A stretch of 64,000 nt of DNA from Bacillus pseudomycoides (GTDB lineage Bacteria; Bacillota; Bacilli; Bacillales; Bacillaceae_G), in assembly GCF_022811845.1 (NCBI RefSeq), contig NZ_CP064266.1:4588001-4652000 (forward strand), given 5' to 3'. Position numbers and translations under genes: made by a program. The first letter of the stretch is position 1, and every line of letters begins with the position of its first letter. Below the pieces are notes generated by a model. The model saw nothing but the letters and a program-made list of their open reading frames with translations, made no database searches and was not told the origin of the DNA. Of the stretch, positions 8,920 through 18,149 are shown in pieces.

Positions 8920-9036
8920 ATGGCTTTAACAGATATTCCTACTATTCAACCATCTAAAAACGGAGTCTTTCTTTTAGCTCTTCCTTTAATTATTTTTATC
9001 TTCTTTTTTACTCAACCTAAAGTAGAAACAAAATAA
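8920..9036 (+). CDS. 38-aa hydrophobic small protein
   Basis: ATG at 8920, four bases after the preceding stop, with AAAGGAATGA as RBS. It encodes a short polar N-terminus, one hydrophobic segment (GVFLLALPLIIFIFFF) and a polar tail TQPKVETK: a single-pass membrane peptide by appearance. It shares an operon and the terminator at 9140-9173 with the upstream duplicated-motif protein. Function unknown. Confidence 0.6.
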   Translation: MALTDIPTIQPSKNGVFLLALPLIIFIFFFTQPKVETK

Positions 9037-9139
9037 TAAACCCAAATAGTCCATTCAAAAAATAATACTCTCGCTAACTAAGAAAAGAACTTATTTCTCA
9101 TCCACCAAAATTCTAGGTTCTTTTTTACAAATCCCATAA

Positions 9140-9173
9140 AAAAACGGCTTGCATATTAAAGCAAGCCGTTTTT
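9140..9173. terminator. Bidirectional terminator
   Basis: AAAAACGGCTTGC (9140-9152) pairs perfectly with GCAAGCCGTTTTT (9161-9173). It serves the plus-strand two-gene unit and the minus-strand lipoprotein gene. Confidence 0.85.
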
Positions 9174-9264
9174 GGTTCTTTCCTATAACCTATTCTAAGC
9201 TTTTTATTCCACGGTTCATCTTTTTTCAAAACCGATATTTCCCTCTTTAGGTAGGGAATATCAA

Positions 9265-9636
9265 CTACTTGTATCTCATTTCAAATGTCTCTTTCTTTCC
9301 ATCCCATTCAATTGTGACAAGAAACACTTCTTCCTTATCATGCACTGCATAACCTGAACATGACGATTTTAATTGAATCGTTCTCCTATCAATAAATCCT
9401 GTTCCCTCTTGTTTACTACTATTATCTTCAACTCTCCATTTTACGTCATTGATTTTTTCTCTATCTTTTCCTTTGTAAATAATTGTGCCTTTTCCAGATT
9501 CACTAGTATCTGTTTGTGAAATTATATACTTGCCTTTCCAATGCTTACTTTCTCCAACATATGAATAGGTGCAATCACACCCACTTAACGGCCAAAAACA
9601 TATCATTACACTAAACAGCATTATGATTTTCCTCAT
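9265..9636 (-). CDS. Small lipoprotein of unknown function
   Basis: The start is taken at ATG 9636 (AAGGTGG upstream); a GTG three codons earlier is less well placed. MRKIIMLFSVMICFWPLSGC is a lipoprotein signal with lipobox LSGC, so the mature protein is anchored to the outer face of the membrane. The mature part (about 100 aa) is rich in beta-prone segments with several Cys, and is not recognised. Single gene, terminator at 9140-9173. Confidence 0.75.
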   Translation of the reverse strand: MRKIIMLFSVMICFWPLSGCDCTYSYVGESKHWKGKYIISQTDTSESGKGTIIYKGKDREKINDVKWRVEDNSSKQEGTGFIDRRTIQLKSSCSGYAVHDKEEVFLVTIEWDGKKETFEMRYK

Positions 9637-9736
9637 ACCTTCCACCTTTTTAGATTTTATTAGGATATCGTATCTCTATAAATCAATACGAAAAAAGGTG
9701 TAGTTATATTATTTTTCTTCCTACAAAATGGATACA

Positions 9737-10489
9737 TTATAAATACTCAGGGAATGTTTTACAACTTTTTTCTTGTTCCATATCATGTCCAAAGAAAACA
9801 ATAGGTTTTTCATCCAAAACAATTTCTTTTAATCGTTTGATAGATTGTGTGGCCATTTCTGAATCAAATCCTGCGAATGGGACACCCTGCTCAAAGTTTT
9901 CCTGCGTGTAAGATGCATCAATCGTTAGTAAAACAGAACCTGACTTTTCCGTTTTAACGAATACTGATTGATGCCCCGGGGAATGCCCCGGCGTATAAAG
10001 CAACTGAACACCTGGCATTACCTCATAATCTCCCTCAATCATTTGATAGTTCAAACCTGGTAATATGCATTCCTTTAAATATTCTTCTCTATGTAAAGCA
10101 GCATCATGTTCAGTTCGTTGCACTATAATGGGTGTATGGCTGAAACCCCCATTCCCCCCAGCATGGTCAAAATGCAAATGAGAACTAATAACACAGAGAA
10201 GATCTTCTGGCGCATAGCCTACTCGTTTCAAGATATTAATAATTCTATCTTCCTGCTTCATTTTAGGGAGAATCTGCCCCTCAACAAATGTCCCCTTAAA
10301 AAGATCTTCATTATCTACTGCGCTTTCTGGCATCCCTGTATCTATTAATATTGGACCTTCTGTCGTTTCCAACAGATAGCACCATACCGGTAAATTCAAA
10401 AGTTTACCAGGAGTAAGCGTACTATTAACAGAAGAATGATCCAACATGCAACGGCCAGCTGGTAAAAAGTAAAGTTTTTTAACGGTCAT
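9737..10489 (-). CDS. aiiA: N-acyl-homoserine lactonase AiiA (quorum-quenching)
   Basis: 250 aa, full length for AiiA. This metallo-beta-lactamase-fold enzyme opens the lactone ring of acyl-homoserine lactones and so destroys Gram-negative quorum signals. All dinuclear zinc ligands are in place: SSHLHFDHAGG gives His104, His106, Asp108 and His109, followed by His169 (TPGHSPGH), Asp191 and His235 (FFGHD). The catalytic helper Tyr194 (DASY) is present, as is the N-terminal MTVKKLYFLPAGRCMLDHSS. Lone gene, cytoplasmic, no signal peptide. AiiA is characteristic of the B. cereus group. Confidence 0.97.
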   Translation of the reverse strand: MTVKKLYFLPAGRCMLDHSSVNSTLTPGKLLNLPVWCYLLETTEGPILIDTGMPESAVDNEDLFKGTFVEGQILPKMKQEDRIINILKRVGYAPEDLLCVISSHLHFDHAGGNGGFSHTPIIVQRTEHDAALHREEYLKECILPGLNYQMIEGDYEVMPGVQLLYTPGHSPGHQSVFVKTEKSGSVLLTIDASYTQENFEQGVPFAGFDSEMATQSIKRLKEIVLDEKPIVFFGHDMEQEKSCKTFPEYL

Positions 10490-10579
10490 TCTATATCCAC
10501 CTTCTCATATCAGTTTGGATGAAACAATACAGTAATACTTCCGCAAAAAACAAACTTTCTCCTTCTATCTCTTTTTTCA

Positions 10580-11335
10580 CTATAAACTTTTCTTTACATT
10601 TTCATGTATCCATCTCCGCATCACCTGTAACTCCTCATTTGAAGCAGTTCCTTCCCCGTATCTCACTTTCTCATAAATCGGAATAATAGTATCGCCTTTA
10701 TGGATACGGGAAAACCATTGCTGCATCGTCTCTTGTAATCTTCTCTTTTCAAACTTCGGTAATGTTAATTCCCATTTGATTAGCATTGCTCTTACTTCTT
10801 CTATTGGAAGTATTAAGCTATCTTGTTCCTCTTGTTCTTCATTCCCCTCAACTTTTCGTATTTCTTTTTGTTTCAAATCGATATGATGAATTGCCTGCTT
10901 CTTATTCCGCATACGACGAAAGATGAAAAATACGATTAACATTACTAAGAAAAGGATGCCAATTTGTATAAATATATTTTCAGTGCTAACTCCTAGAAAC
11001 TCTTCGCCACCAATTGGCACCTTTCTATCTCGAGGGATTCCTTTGAAATCCCCTTTCTGATAATATCCATCTTTCTTAAAATCTGGTGGCTCTTCAATTT
11101 CATATAATACTCCTGAATCCGAATCCTTCTCTGGTGGAATTACCGTCCCTTCTCCTATAAATTTCCCGCTTTTCGGTGTTTGTGGTTCACCCTCTCCTAC
11201 CTTTGATTGAGAAGAATCTATTACCTGTTCCTTTGCGAAAAAAGCGCCCTTCGTTATTCCAATTGCTAATATAAAGCAAAAACCAATAGCTAGGAAACAA
11301 AATATAACACGTGATCCCCATTTCAATTTATTCAT
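10580..11335 (-). CDS. DUF4129-type membrane protein, third gene of the MoxR operon
   Basis: The start is set at ATG 11335, after GGGAGG; an upstream in-frame start would overlap DUF58. About 251 aa: an N-terminal membrane segment (IFCFLAIGFCFILAIGI), an extracytoplasmic stretch rich in Gly/Pro/Glu, a second TM at about 125-147 (IGILFLVMLIVFFIF), then a cytoplasmic tail whose end (RRLQETMQQWFSRIHKG...) resembles the DUF4129 domain. It follows MoxR and DUF58 genes; B. subtilis yeaC-yeaD-yebA is a similar trio, but here there is no transglutaminase domain. Function not established. Confidence 0.7.
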   Translation of the reverse strand: MNKLKWGSRVIFCFLAIGFCFILAIGITKGAFFAKEQVIDSSQSKVGEGEPQTPKSGKFIGEGTVIPPEKDSDSGVLYEIEEPPDFKKDGYYQKGDFKGIPRDRKVPIGGEEFLGVSTENIFIQIGILFLVMLIVFFIFRRMRNKKQAIHHIDLKQKEIRKVEGNEEQEEQDSLILPIEEVRAMLIKWELTLPKFEKRRLQETMQQWFSRIHKGDTIIPIYEKVRYGEGTASNEELQVMRRWIHENVKKSL

Positions 11336-11346
11336 CGTTCCTCCCT

Positions 11347-12444
11347 TTACTTCACAATCTGCACCCATCCTTTTTGTTTTTCAGGTGGATATCCAATAAT
11401 TAATGGAATACATCCTGCTTCTTGTCTGCGAAATCCTGTTTGATAGAAGAAATGCGTATTCAGCGGCGTATCCTTTTCGGTTAGCGAGGATAACAAATCC
11501 ATTGCTTTATATAGTTGTTTTCGGTGCTTTCCTCCTTTTAGATGAATGACACCTTGTTCCCGTACGCCATTTATCCATAGTTCGAAAGAGCAATCTTGTG
11601 AGATTAGCTCTCGGCATACACCAGCAGCTACTTGAATTAAATATTCCATATCTGTACGAAGCGTATATCCTGTTTTACCTAATAAATTTACATACAGCGC
11701 ATACCGATCGCCTTGTGTATATTCATACTTTTTTGCACTTATTACCCCAGTTTTCGCAGTAGCTCCCCAATGAATCGAGCGAAATGATTCTCCCTCATAC
11801 CCTTTCACACCTACTATTGTCGTTTCATCATATAATGGAGAAACAGCCGCCCTTCGAAATCCGTGTTTCCATGTTGTCATTTCCGGTATCGTTACTTTAG
11901 ACATTTGCGGAAGAATATGAAATTCAGGGAGTTTCTTTTGTTCAATAGGCAAGTAATACGTTAAAAGGCCAAATGGATCTGATATCATCAGCTCCGCAGC
12001 TTGCCATCCTTGTCTTCCTCTTTCATTTGCATTCCCCCCTAACGTAATTGTTATCATATCTCTTCCTTCTAATTGGAGAGGAATTTGATAAGAGTGATGC
12101 GAACGCTGCATCTTCTGATCCGTTTCCCACTCTATTTGTTCATTAGAACGAAACTGAAGAGCTGCTTTAAAAATGGGAAAACGTGCTTCATTTATAATTT
12201 GCACCGCACACTCTCCTCTTTCGTTCATAAATAGTCTCTTTTGATTTTGGGAGATATCCCATTTCACTTTCATGACTGCCTTCATATACAAATACAAAAA
12301 TCCAACTAGCAGCAAGTAAAATAAAAAGATAGCTACAATGAAAAATTGATTGGTAAATACGACGAGTATAAGACAAATAACACCGATTCCCCCTATAGAG
12401 AGAGGTTCCATTAACGGATGTTTCCTTTTTATAATTTCATTCAT
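11347..12444 (-). CDS. DUF58-domain membrane protein
   Basis: 365 aa. Two adjacent TM segments at about 15-52, an Ig-like middle region, then the DUF58 core (VGVKGYEGESFRSIHWGATAKTG, around 210-235). DUF58 proteins are almost always next to MoxR ATPases, and some have a VWA-like fold. The ATG overlaps the MoxR stop (ATGA at 12441-12444), so the two are coupled. Probably part of a membrane-associated MoxR chaperone complex with the downstream DUF4129 protein; its client is unknown. Confidence 0.85.
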   Translation of the reverse strand: MNEIIKRKHPLMEPLSIGGIGVICLILVVFTNQFFIVAIFLFYLLLVGFLYLYMKAVMKVKWDISQNQKRLFMNERGECAVQIINEARFPIFKAALQFRSNEQIEWETDQKMQRSHHSYQIPLQLEGRDMITITLGGNANERGRQGWQAAELMISDPFGLLTYYLPIEQKKLPEFHILPQMSKVTIPEMTTWKHGFRRAAVSPLYDETTIVGVKGYEGESFRSIHWGATAKTGVISAKKYEYTQGDRYALYVNLLGKTGYTLRTDMEYLIQVAAGVCRELISQDCSFELWINGVREQGVIHLKGGKHRKQLYKAMDLLSSLTEKDTPLNTHFFYQTGFRRQEAGCIPLIIGYPPEKQKGWVQIVK

Positions 12445-13370
12445 ACGCTTTCCACTGGCACTGCAAGTTTTTCTAAAATTCCTTGCAGAACATCTACTTT
12501 TGTTGTTTTCATGTCCCCCTCAATCGTTAACGTTAAGCGATGTGCACAAACCGGAGCTGCTAAAACTTTCAAATCATCAGGAGTTACATATTCCCGCCCC
12601 TTTAATAAAGCCCTTGCTTGAGCCGCCCTCATAAAAGCTAATGATCCACGCGGACTAACCCCAATTTCTACTAAATCATGATTTCGCGTTGCTTCTACAA
12701 TATCAAGCAAGTACTCTTCCACCTCATCGTGTATATGGATTCTTTTAGATTGCTCTTGCAACTCCAATATGTCAGAGAGAGTTACAACGCTTTGTAAGTC
12801 ATTAAATGGATTGTTTTCTTTAAATCGTTTTAACATTTCTTTTTCATATGTACGATCTGGATAACCTTGCCGAATCGTTAATAAAAATCGATCTAACTGT
12901 GCATCTGGGAGCGCAAACGTTCCTGCCGACTCTAACGGATTTTGTGTAGCTAACACAATAAATGGTTTTGGTAATACATGTGTTACGCCCGCAATCGTTA
13001 CCGTACGTTCTTCCATTACCTCTAACAGTGCTGATTGCGTCCGCGGAACCGCCCTGTTAATTTCATCTACTAAAACAAGATTTGCAAAAATAGGTCCCTT
13101 TCTCGTTTTAAAATCACTCTCTTTCATATCAAAATATTCTAATCCTACTACATCACCAGGCAACGTATCCGATGTAAATTGAATACGCTGAAAAGCTCCA
13201 TCAATACTTTTTGCAAGTGTTTTAGCTAATGTTGTTTTCCCCGTTCCTGGTACATCTTCTAGTAAAACATGACCGTTTGCGACTAGTGCGATCATCGCTA
13301 AATCAATTACTTCTTCCTTACCTATAATTACTTTTGACACATTCTCTTTAATTTTTTCTAGTATAGTCAT
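12441..13370 (-). CDS. MoxR-family AAA+ ATPase
   Basis: 309 aa. Walker A EDVPGTGKTTLAKT (about 38-51), Walker B LVLVDEINRA, sensor 1 LATQNPLES, an arginine-rich sensor 2 region VSPRGSLAFM. MoxR ATPases act as chaperones that mature or insert protein partners. First gene of a three-gene operon with DUF58 and DUF4129, with a good RBS (AAAAAGGTGG). Length and motifs are standard. Confidence 0.92.
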   Translation of the reverse strand: MTILEKIKENVSKVIIGKEEVIDLAMIALVANGHVLLEDVPGTGKTTLAKTLAKSIDGAFQRIQFTSDTLPGDVVGLEYFDMKESDFKTRKGPIFANLVLVDEINRAVPRTQSALLEVMEERTVTIAGVTHVLPKPFIVLATQNPLESAGTFALPDAQLDRFLLTIRQGYPDRTYEKEMLKRFKENNPFNDLQSVVTLSDILELQEQSKRIHIHDEVEEYLLDIVEATRNHDLVEIGVSPRGSLAFMRAAQARALLKGREYVTPDDLKVLAAPVCAHRLTLTIEGDMKTTKVDVLQGILEKLAVPVESV

Positions 13371-13836
13371 TTTTCTTATCCACCTTTTTATTATTTGATT
13401 TTTCTGATATTTTATAACATTTTAGCACACCTGCTATTTTCTATAAACTGGAAAACAAAAAAATCAAATTTTTTATTACTCTAACTATCCCCTTCTTTAC
13501 AAAAAATCAATTTCAATTCTTCATATATATTACTAAATCTATAAAATAGTAATGTACGTTCGTTTTTCGCAATTATTTATAAAGTGAAACCTTATGGTAC
13601 AAATCTGATTTATTAGAAACAGAGTACCTCCGTATTCTTTTATAATACTAATCTAAATTATATATGCTATCTTCGCCTCTTTTTCAAATTACAGTATACA
13701 AATACCTATGTCCTATCGTTTTCTTGCATCTCCCCTTAAATATTCTTGTTATTTAAAATAATAAATCTAATGCAGTCGTTTTTGTAGGATTCCCTTATCT
13801 TTTGTCGAATACATTCAATGGGAGGAGGAAAATTGC
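13371..13836. other. 466-bp divergent intergenic region
   Basis: Separates the MoxR operon (minus) from the sensor kinase (plus). Very AT-rich. A short match to the bcr1 left end (TTTATAAAGTGAAACC at about 13569) is present without the rest of the element. No ORF or clear terminator. Confidence 0.5.
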
Positions 13837-16278
13837 ATGCTTTTCACAGGATTCTTCATTAATCTATCTATTTTTGCTTTCCTAGTTAGTTCAGCTATTT
13901 TTATCCAAGTATTTATAAGAAAAATGGATTCGAAATCAATCCAGTTATTTGGAGGCATATATGCAGGTATCATAGCTGCTATTTTGATGATTTTTAATTT
14001 TAAGCACATGGGATTGTTTTATGACCTTCGAGTGGTTCCTCTTATAATCGCGTTTATTTATTTTGGCCGTACAGCCGGCTGGATTACATTAATGTTTATT
14101 TTATTTATGCGCATTTTCTATCTTGATGGTGATTGGGGACCAGCTTTGATAGCTGCTTTAGGAATAGCCACTATATATACTATATTTAAAACATATCTCA
14201 AAAATATCCATCCTTTTAAAAGCGTCTTTCTTTATCTAGCTGTTTATATAGTTATAATCCATTGGGTAATAGGATTCTTTTTTCCTTCTATACCACTTAT
14301 ACTTCTTGACATTCAAGGTACATTATTTATGTCTTCTGGACTATTAATTGGTGTTTTTCTTATGGAGTCCTATCAAAAATTATATTGTTTAACACAAAAA
14401 TTAGCTAAAGCGAATGATACATTACTAGAATCAAAACAAGAATTAAGGGATACCGTACATGAACTTCAAGGAGGTATTTTTAAATTTAAAAAAGTGAATG
14501 GGAATTTTATTCATACTTTGTGTGATGGACAATTATTTTATCAACATGGGTTTCACTCTGAACAAGTGGTAGGTAAAAGTTTACCTACTATAGATTCTTC
14601 CATTGTTCCATTCCATTTAATTCCTCGACTACTAAAATATTATCAACAGGCATGGGATGGCGAAGAAGTAACTTTCGAACTACCATGGCCAAATGATGAG
14701 ACTATTATACTTTTCTCTCTTAGGCCAGTTAAAAGAGAGGGAACAGTGATTGAGGTGGTTGGTTCTACTGTTGATATAACGAAAAGAAAAAATGCAGAAA
14801 ATGAACTAAAAGTAACTAAAGAACGGCTGGAATCATTTATTAATCATAACGTAGATGCTATCACTATATTTGATTTAGACGGACATATGATACAAGCCAA
14901 TAAAGCTTATGAGAAAATATTTGGTTGGTCCGAAAAAGAAATCTTAGGAAAAAAATTACCTTGCGTACCTGATTTTTTAATGAATCAAACTTTAGAATGT
15001 ATAAAAAATATTAAAAACAACAATATTAAAGACCCTGTTATTACTAGATTAGAGACAGTTAGACAACGAAAAGATAAAACTTTAATTGATGTAAGCTTGA
15101 CGGTTTCACCCATTTTAGATTTAAGGGGCAATGTAATTGCTTTATCAGGAATTTGTAGAGACATTTCTGAAAGAAAACAAGCAGAAAGAGAACTGCATCG
15201 ATTACATCAACAATTAAGAGACAGTGAAATGAAATACCGTGCACTAATCGAACAAGCAACTGACGCAGTATATGTAGTAGAGCTGAATGAAGATCAAGTT
15301 CCAACTCGATTTATTGAGGTAAATCCTGTTGGGTGTAAAAGATTTGGATACAGTAGAGAAGAGCTTCTCTCCATGCCATTTCCTAAGACTGTTCCACAGG
15401 ATTCCCCAATGCTCATAAGGCTGTTAGAAAAAATTAGAGAAGGGCATACTTCTTTCACTTTGCAAGATGAGTATGTTTTTCCAACCGGAAAAACAATAAC
15501 AACTGAGTTTAGTGTTCGTGTTTTTAATTTGAACGGCAAAAACGTTTTCTTGAGTATGTCTCGAGATATCACTGAACGGTTAAAAACAGAGGAATTATTA
15601 CGAAAATCGGAGAAACTTGCTGTAGTAGGCCAATTAGCCACTGCAATTGCCCATGAAATTAACAATCCTTTAACAGCAATGAAAGGATTCATGCATTTAC
15701 TAAAATCATCGGAAAATAAGAACAATGAGCATTATATAGATATCGTGCTATCAGAGATTGAACAAATAGGTAGTATTACTAATGAATTTATGGCGTTAGC
15801 AAAGCCACAAGCATTAGAAATTAAAACGAATGACCTGAATGTATTAATGAAGCAAATTGTAATGATACTTCAGCCACAAGCAATGATGAATAACATACAA
15901 ATTACAACTAAGTTTACATCTGACACTTCATTCATGCTTTGTGAAGGAAATCAATTAAAGCAAGTTTTTATAAATATCTTAAAAAATGCGATTGAAGCGA
16001 CGCCAATGGGAGGAGAAATCTTAATTGAAGTTGAATATGTACCTGATAAAAACCAGATAAACATTCGATTTACTGATTACGGATGTGGAATTGAAAAAGA
16101 ACGTATCCCTTATCTAGGAGAGCCATTTTATAGTATCAAAGAAAATGGTATCGGTTTAGGATTAATGATCTGTTATAAAACTATTGAAAAGCACCAGGGA
16201 AAGATACTTATTGAAAGTGAAGTAGGTAAAGGAACGACAGTTAATATAAATCTTCCTATATCTACTTGCGAAAATTAA
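13837..16278 (+). CDS. Membrane sensor histidine kinase with 5TM-LYT domain and three PAS domains
   Basis: 813 aa. Residues 1-185: five to six TM segments of the 5TM-5TMR_LYT type. Then a short coiled coil, PAS1 (about 215-320), PAS2 (about 330-445, ending GICRDISERKQAE), PAS3 (about 465-585, ending SRDITERLKTEE). HisKA has the phosphoacceptor His606 in AIAHEINNPLTAMKGF, and an HATPase_c domain has N-box NILKNAIEAT, DYGCGI and GIGLGL. The architecture recalls B. subtilis KinB/KinC-like sporulation kinases, which feed the Spo0 phosphorelay. No response regulator is adjacent, which fits an orphan phosphorelay kinase. RBS GGGAGGAGG is very strong. Confidence 0.9.
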   Translation: MLFTGFFINLSIFAFLVSSAIFIQVFIRKMDSKSIQLFGGIYAGIIAAILMIFNFKHMGLFYDLRVVPLIIAFIYFGRTAGWITLMFILFMRIFYLDGDWGPALIAALGIATIYTIFKTYLKNIHPFKSVFLYLAVYIVIIHWVIGFFFPSIPLILLDIQGTLFMSSGLLIGVFLMESYQKLYCLTQKLAKANDTLLESKQELRDTVHELQGGIFKFKKVNGNFIHTLCDGQLFYQHGFHSEQVVGKSLPTIDSSIVPFHLIPRLLKYYQQAWDGEEVTFELPWPNDETIILFSLRPVKREGTVIEVVGSTVDITKRKNAENELKVTKERLESFINHNVDAITIFDLDGHMIQANKAYEKIFGWSEKEILGKKLPCVPDFLMNQTLECIKNIKNNNIKDPVITRLETVRQRKDKTLIDVSLTVSPILDLRGNVIALSGICRDISERKQAERELHRLHQQLRDSEMKYRALIEQATDAVYVVELNEDQVPTRFIEVNPVGCKRFGYSREELLSMPFPKTVPQDSPMLIRLLEKIREGHTSFTLQDEYVFPTGKTITTEFSVRVFNLNGKNVFLSMSRDITERLKTEELLRKSEKLAVVGQLATAIAHEINNPLTAMKGFMHLLKSSENKNNEHYIDIVLSEIEQIGSITNEFMALAKPQALEIKTNDLNVLMKQIVMILQPQAMMNNIQITTKFTSDTSFMLCEGNQLKQVFINILKNAIEATPMGGEILIEVEYVPDKNQINIRFTDYGCGIEKERIPYLGEPFYSIKENGIGLGLMICYKTIEKHQGKILIESEVGKGTTVNINLPISTCEN

Positions 16279-16361
16279 AGCTCTCATTCATCTTTTTAGG
16301 TACACCTTATCACCTTGAAATAAAAAAACATCTTTAAAGAAAAAAAGTTTCTTTTCTATAT

Positions 16362-16525
16362 TAAAATAGAAAGCTCTTCACAAAAAATAATATATCCTTC
16401 ATCATCAAGGGTTAAACATTCTCTTTCAATAAGCCATCTAATGTTTGGAACTTGAAAATTATAAAAATCAACTTTACTGTGATGTAACCCGTCCAACTTT
16501 TTGTTACTCGTCTTGATATTTCTGA
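16362..16525 (-). pseudogene. Short unidentified coding remnant
   Basis: A minus-strand frame open for about 54 codons, ending ...NIRWLIERECLTLDDEGYI...ILI, with no start codon or RBS and a stop just upstream. It reads like the tail of a real protein, which I cannot name. It abuts the IS66 remnant. Confidence 0.3.
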
Positions 16526-16534
16526 GTCTAACCC

Positions 16535-16711
16535 TACAGCATTATCGAAACTACAAAAGAAAACGGGCTGATACCATATGAATACTTGAAGTACATGCTT
16601 GAATAAATGCCGAATGGTGACCTAAATGACCCAAGCACAATAGCAAAACTACTTCCATGGGCTCCTGATTTACCAACTACTTGTTTCGTTCCAAAATCAA
16701 AAACACAATAG
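16535..16711 (+). pseudogene. IS66-family transposase, C-terminal remnant
   Basis: The frame reads YSIIETTKENGLIPYEYLKYMLE, then a TAA, then MPNGDLNDPSTIAKLLPWAPDLPTTC. That is the IS66 C-terminal domain (ETAKENGLNPYEYL...LLPWS pattern) with one internal stop. Nothing of the catalytic DDE part remains. A strong hairpin follows. Confidence 0.8.
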
Positions 16712-16716
16712 GCAAA

Positions 16717-16760
16717 GCCCTAGGATAGCTGACTTCACAATTCTATCCTAGGGCCCTTTC
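16717..16760 (+). terminator. Hairpin after the IS66 remnant
   Basis: GCCCTAGGATAG (16717-16728) pairs with CTATCCTAGGGC (16743-16754) and is followed by CCTTTCT. Probably the old element's terminator. Confidence 0.65.
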
Positions 16761-16916
16761 TATTGCGATGTGTGAAATACTACTTACTGCTTACATTCGA
16801 CTTAGTATTTTTATAAAAAAATCCACTTCAACCATATTTTTTTGCCTTGGAAGATTTTATTTTAAAATTATCTACGCAATTTTTTCAAATATCTTTAGAT
16901 GAGTGAAAATCCTTGT

Positions 16917-17741
16917 CTATAAAGAACCCACAATTTTCTCATCATCTACTGCATATTTTACTAAGCAATCATTTTCCATGACTAGTTCTTTGTCAACTAA
17001 GTTACCTGTGACACGATCAACTATTTTTTTATAAACTTTATTTTGTCTGTATACTTGATCATCTATTTTTTTTACAAAACAATGATCTTCTTCAACGATA
17101 GAATACTTATATGGAGGATACTGGGATGCTCTAATTTCTCCGTAGATGTATTCTTCGTCAAGATGTAGATTGACTTGATAGGAAATATTTGAATTGTTCC
17201 TCAATTTGAGATCAATAATACCATTCATCAAAGTGGCGCCTGTTCCAAATGGAATTACACGTCCATAGTCAGGGAATGGATCGAAACTATGACGATATCT
17301 TTCCACTGTTTCCAACTCTGAATGAAGAAACATCCAGTAGAGAAGATTCCCTAACTGACAGAGACCACCGCCTATTCCCTTTATCGCTTCGCCATTCATT
17401 AGAATAATTCCTTCTTTATATCCAGCCTTTTCATTGGAATTACCAACAAGATGCCAAAATGAAAATGTTTCTCCCGGTTTAATTACAACCTGGTTTATTT
17501 TGCAGATGGCTAGCTTTAGATTGGTAATTTTGTTATATTGCAGCTGTATATCCGTATCACCTAACTTTCTAATAAGCAAAGATTTATGTTTATAAATCCT
17601 GTAAGGTAATAGATTTTGCTCAAATGTTTTTGAAAATTTATAACCTTTAAGACGGTCACTTATTTTTTTAAACAGCCTACGTTGTCTAATTCTAATAGGA
17701 ATTAAAAAAGGAAATCTTTGTGTTAATAATTTTCTTGCCAT
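16917..17741 (-). CDS. VanW-family protein
   Basis: 274 aa, close to the length of VanW from VanB-type glycopeptide resistance clusters, but with no van genes around it. The VanW core is clear: FSFWHLVGNSNEKAGYKEG, then GIGGGLCQLGNLLYWM and ERYRHSFDPFPDYGRVIP. No signal peptide or TM segment is visible, so it is probably cytosolic or peripheral. The biochemical role of VanW is unknown. Start ATG with AAAGGAG 11 nt upstream. Unrelated in architecture to the VanW lipoprotein at 52164. Confidence 0.85.
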   Translation of the reverse strand: MARKLLTQRFPFLIPIRIRQRRLFKKISDRLKGYKFSKTFEQNLLPYRIYKHKSLLIRKLGDTDIQLQYNKITNLKLAICKINQVVIKPGETFSFWHLVGNSNEKAGYKEGIILMNGEAIKGIGGGLCQLGNLLYWMFLHSELETVERYRHSFDPFPDYGRVIPFGTGATLMNGIIDLKLRNNSNISYQVNLHLDEEYIYGEIRASQYPPYKYSIVEEDHCFVKKIDDQVYRQNKVYKKIVDRVTGNLVDKELVMENDCLVKYAVDDEKIVGSL

Positions 17742-18040
17742 TGAGAGTTGAGCTCCTTTATATACTATTCATCTATATATTGTATTCAAATTTACACCTT
17801 ATTCATCATCACTAAGCAAATTGATATGTATTTCTTACTGTATTACCTTATAGTACATATTTTCTTTTCTTTTGTTTGTAATCATAATTCAAACTATAAT
17901 TGCTTATACAATTTCTCCCTTTATTATAAACTTTTATAGTCTTAGTCTATCACAAATTGCATTCAACACTTTAATGGAATAAAGCTTTCAGTTTTATAAA
18001 ATATTTGATCATAACTTATTTACAATTCTTTGATTGAAGA

Positions 18041-18135
18041 GATAAATCATCGCATTTTTTTAGAAACGTCGCAACTTTATTCAAAACTTCGCGTCTTTCT
18101 TACAAACATCGTAATTTTATTTCAAAGCCACATCT
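18041..18135. repeat. Dispersed 20-bp-periodic repeat, copy C
   Basis: After GATAAAT there is a 19-bp unit at 18048 (CATCGCATTT...), then 20-bp units at 18067 (CGTCGCAACTTT), 18087 (CTTCGCGTCTTT) and 18107 (CATCGTAATTTT). It closes with GCCACATCT. The left flank TTGATTG also resembles copy A. Confidence 0.7.
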
Positions 18136-18149
18136 CTTCTTTTTATCTT

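Noticed and set aside
13569..13590. Additional bcr1 copy
   Set aside because: Only about 16 bp of the left end match; the rest of the element is absent, so this may be chance.
16917..17741. Vancomycin-resistance cluster
   Set aside because: Only a VanW-type protein is present; no vanA/B ligase, vanH, vanX or VanRS genes are nearby.
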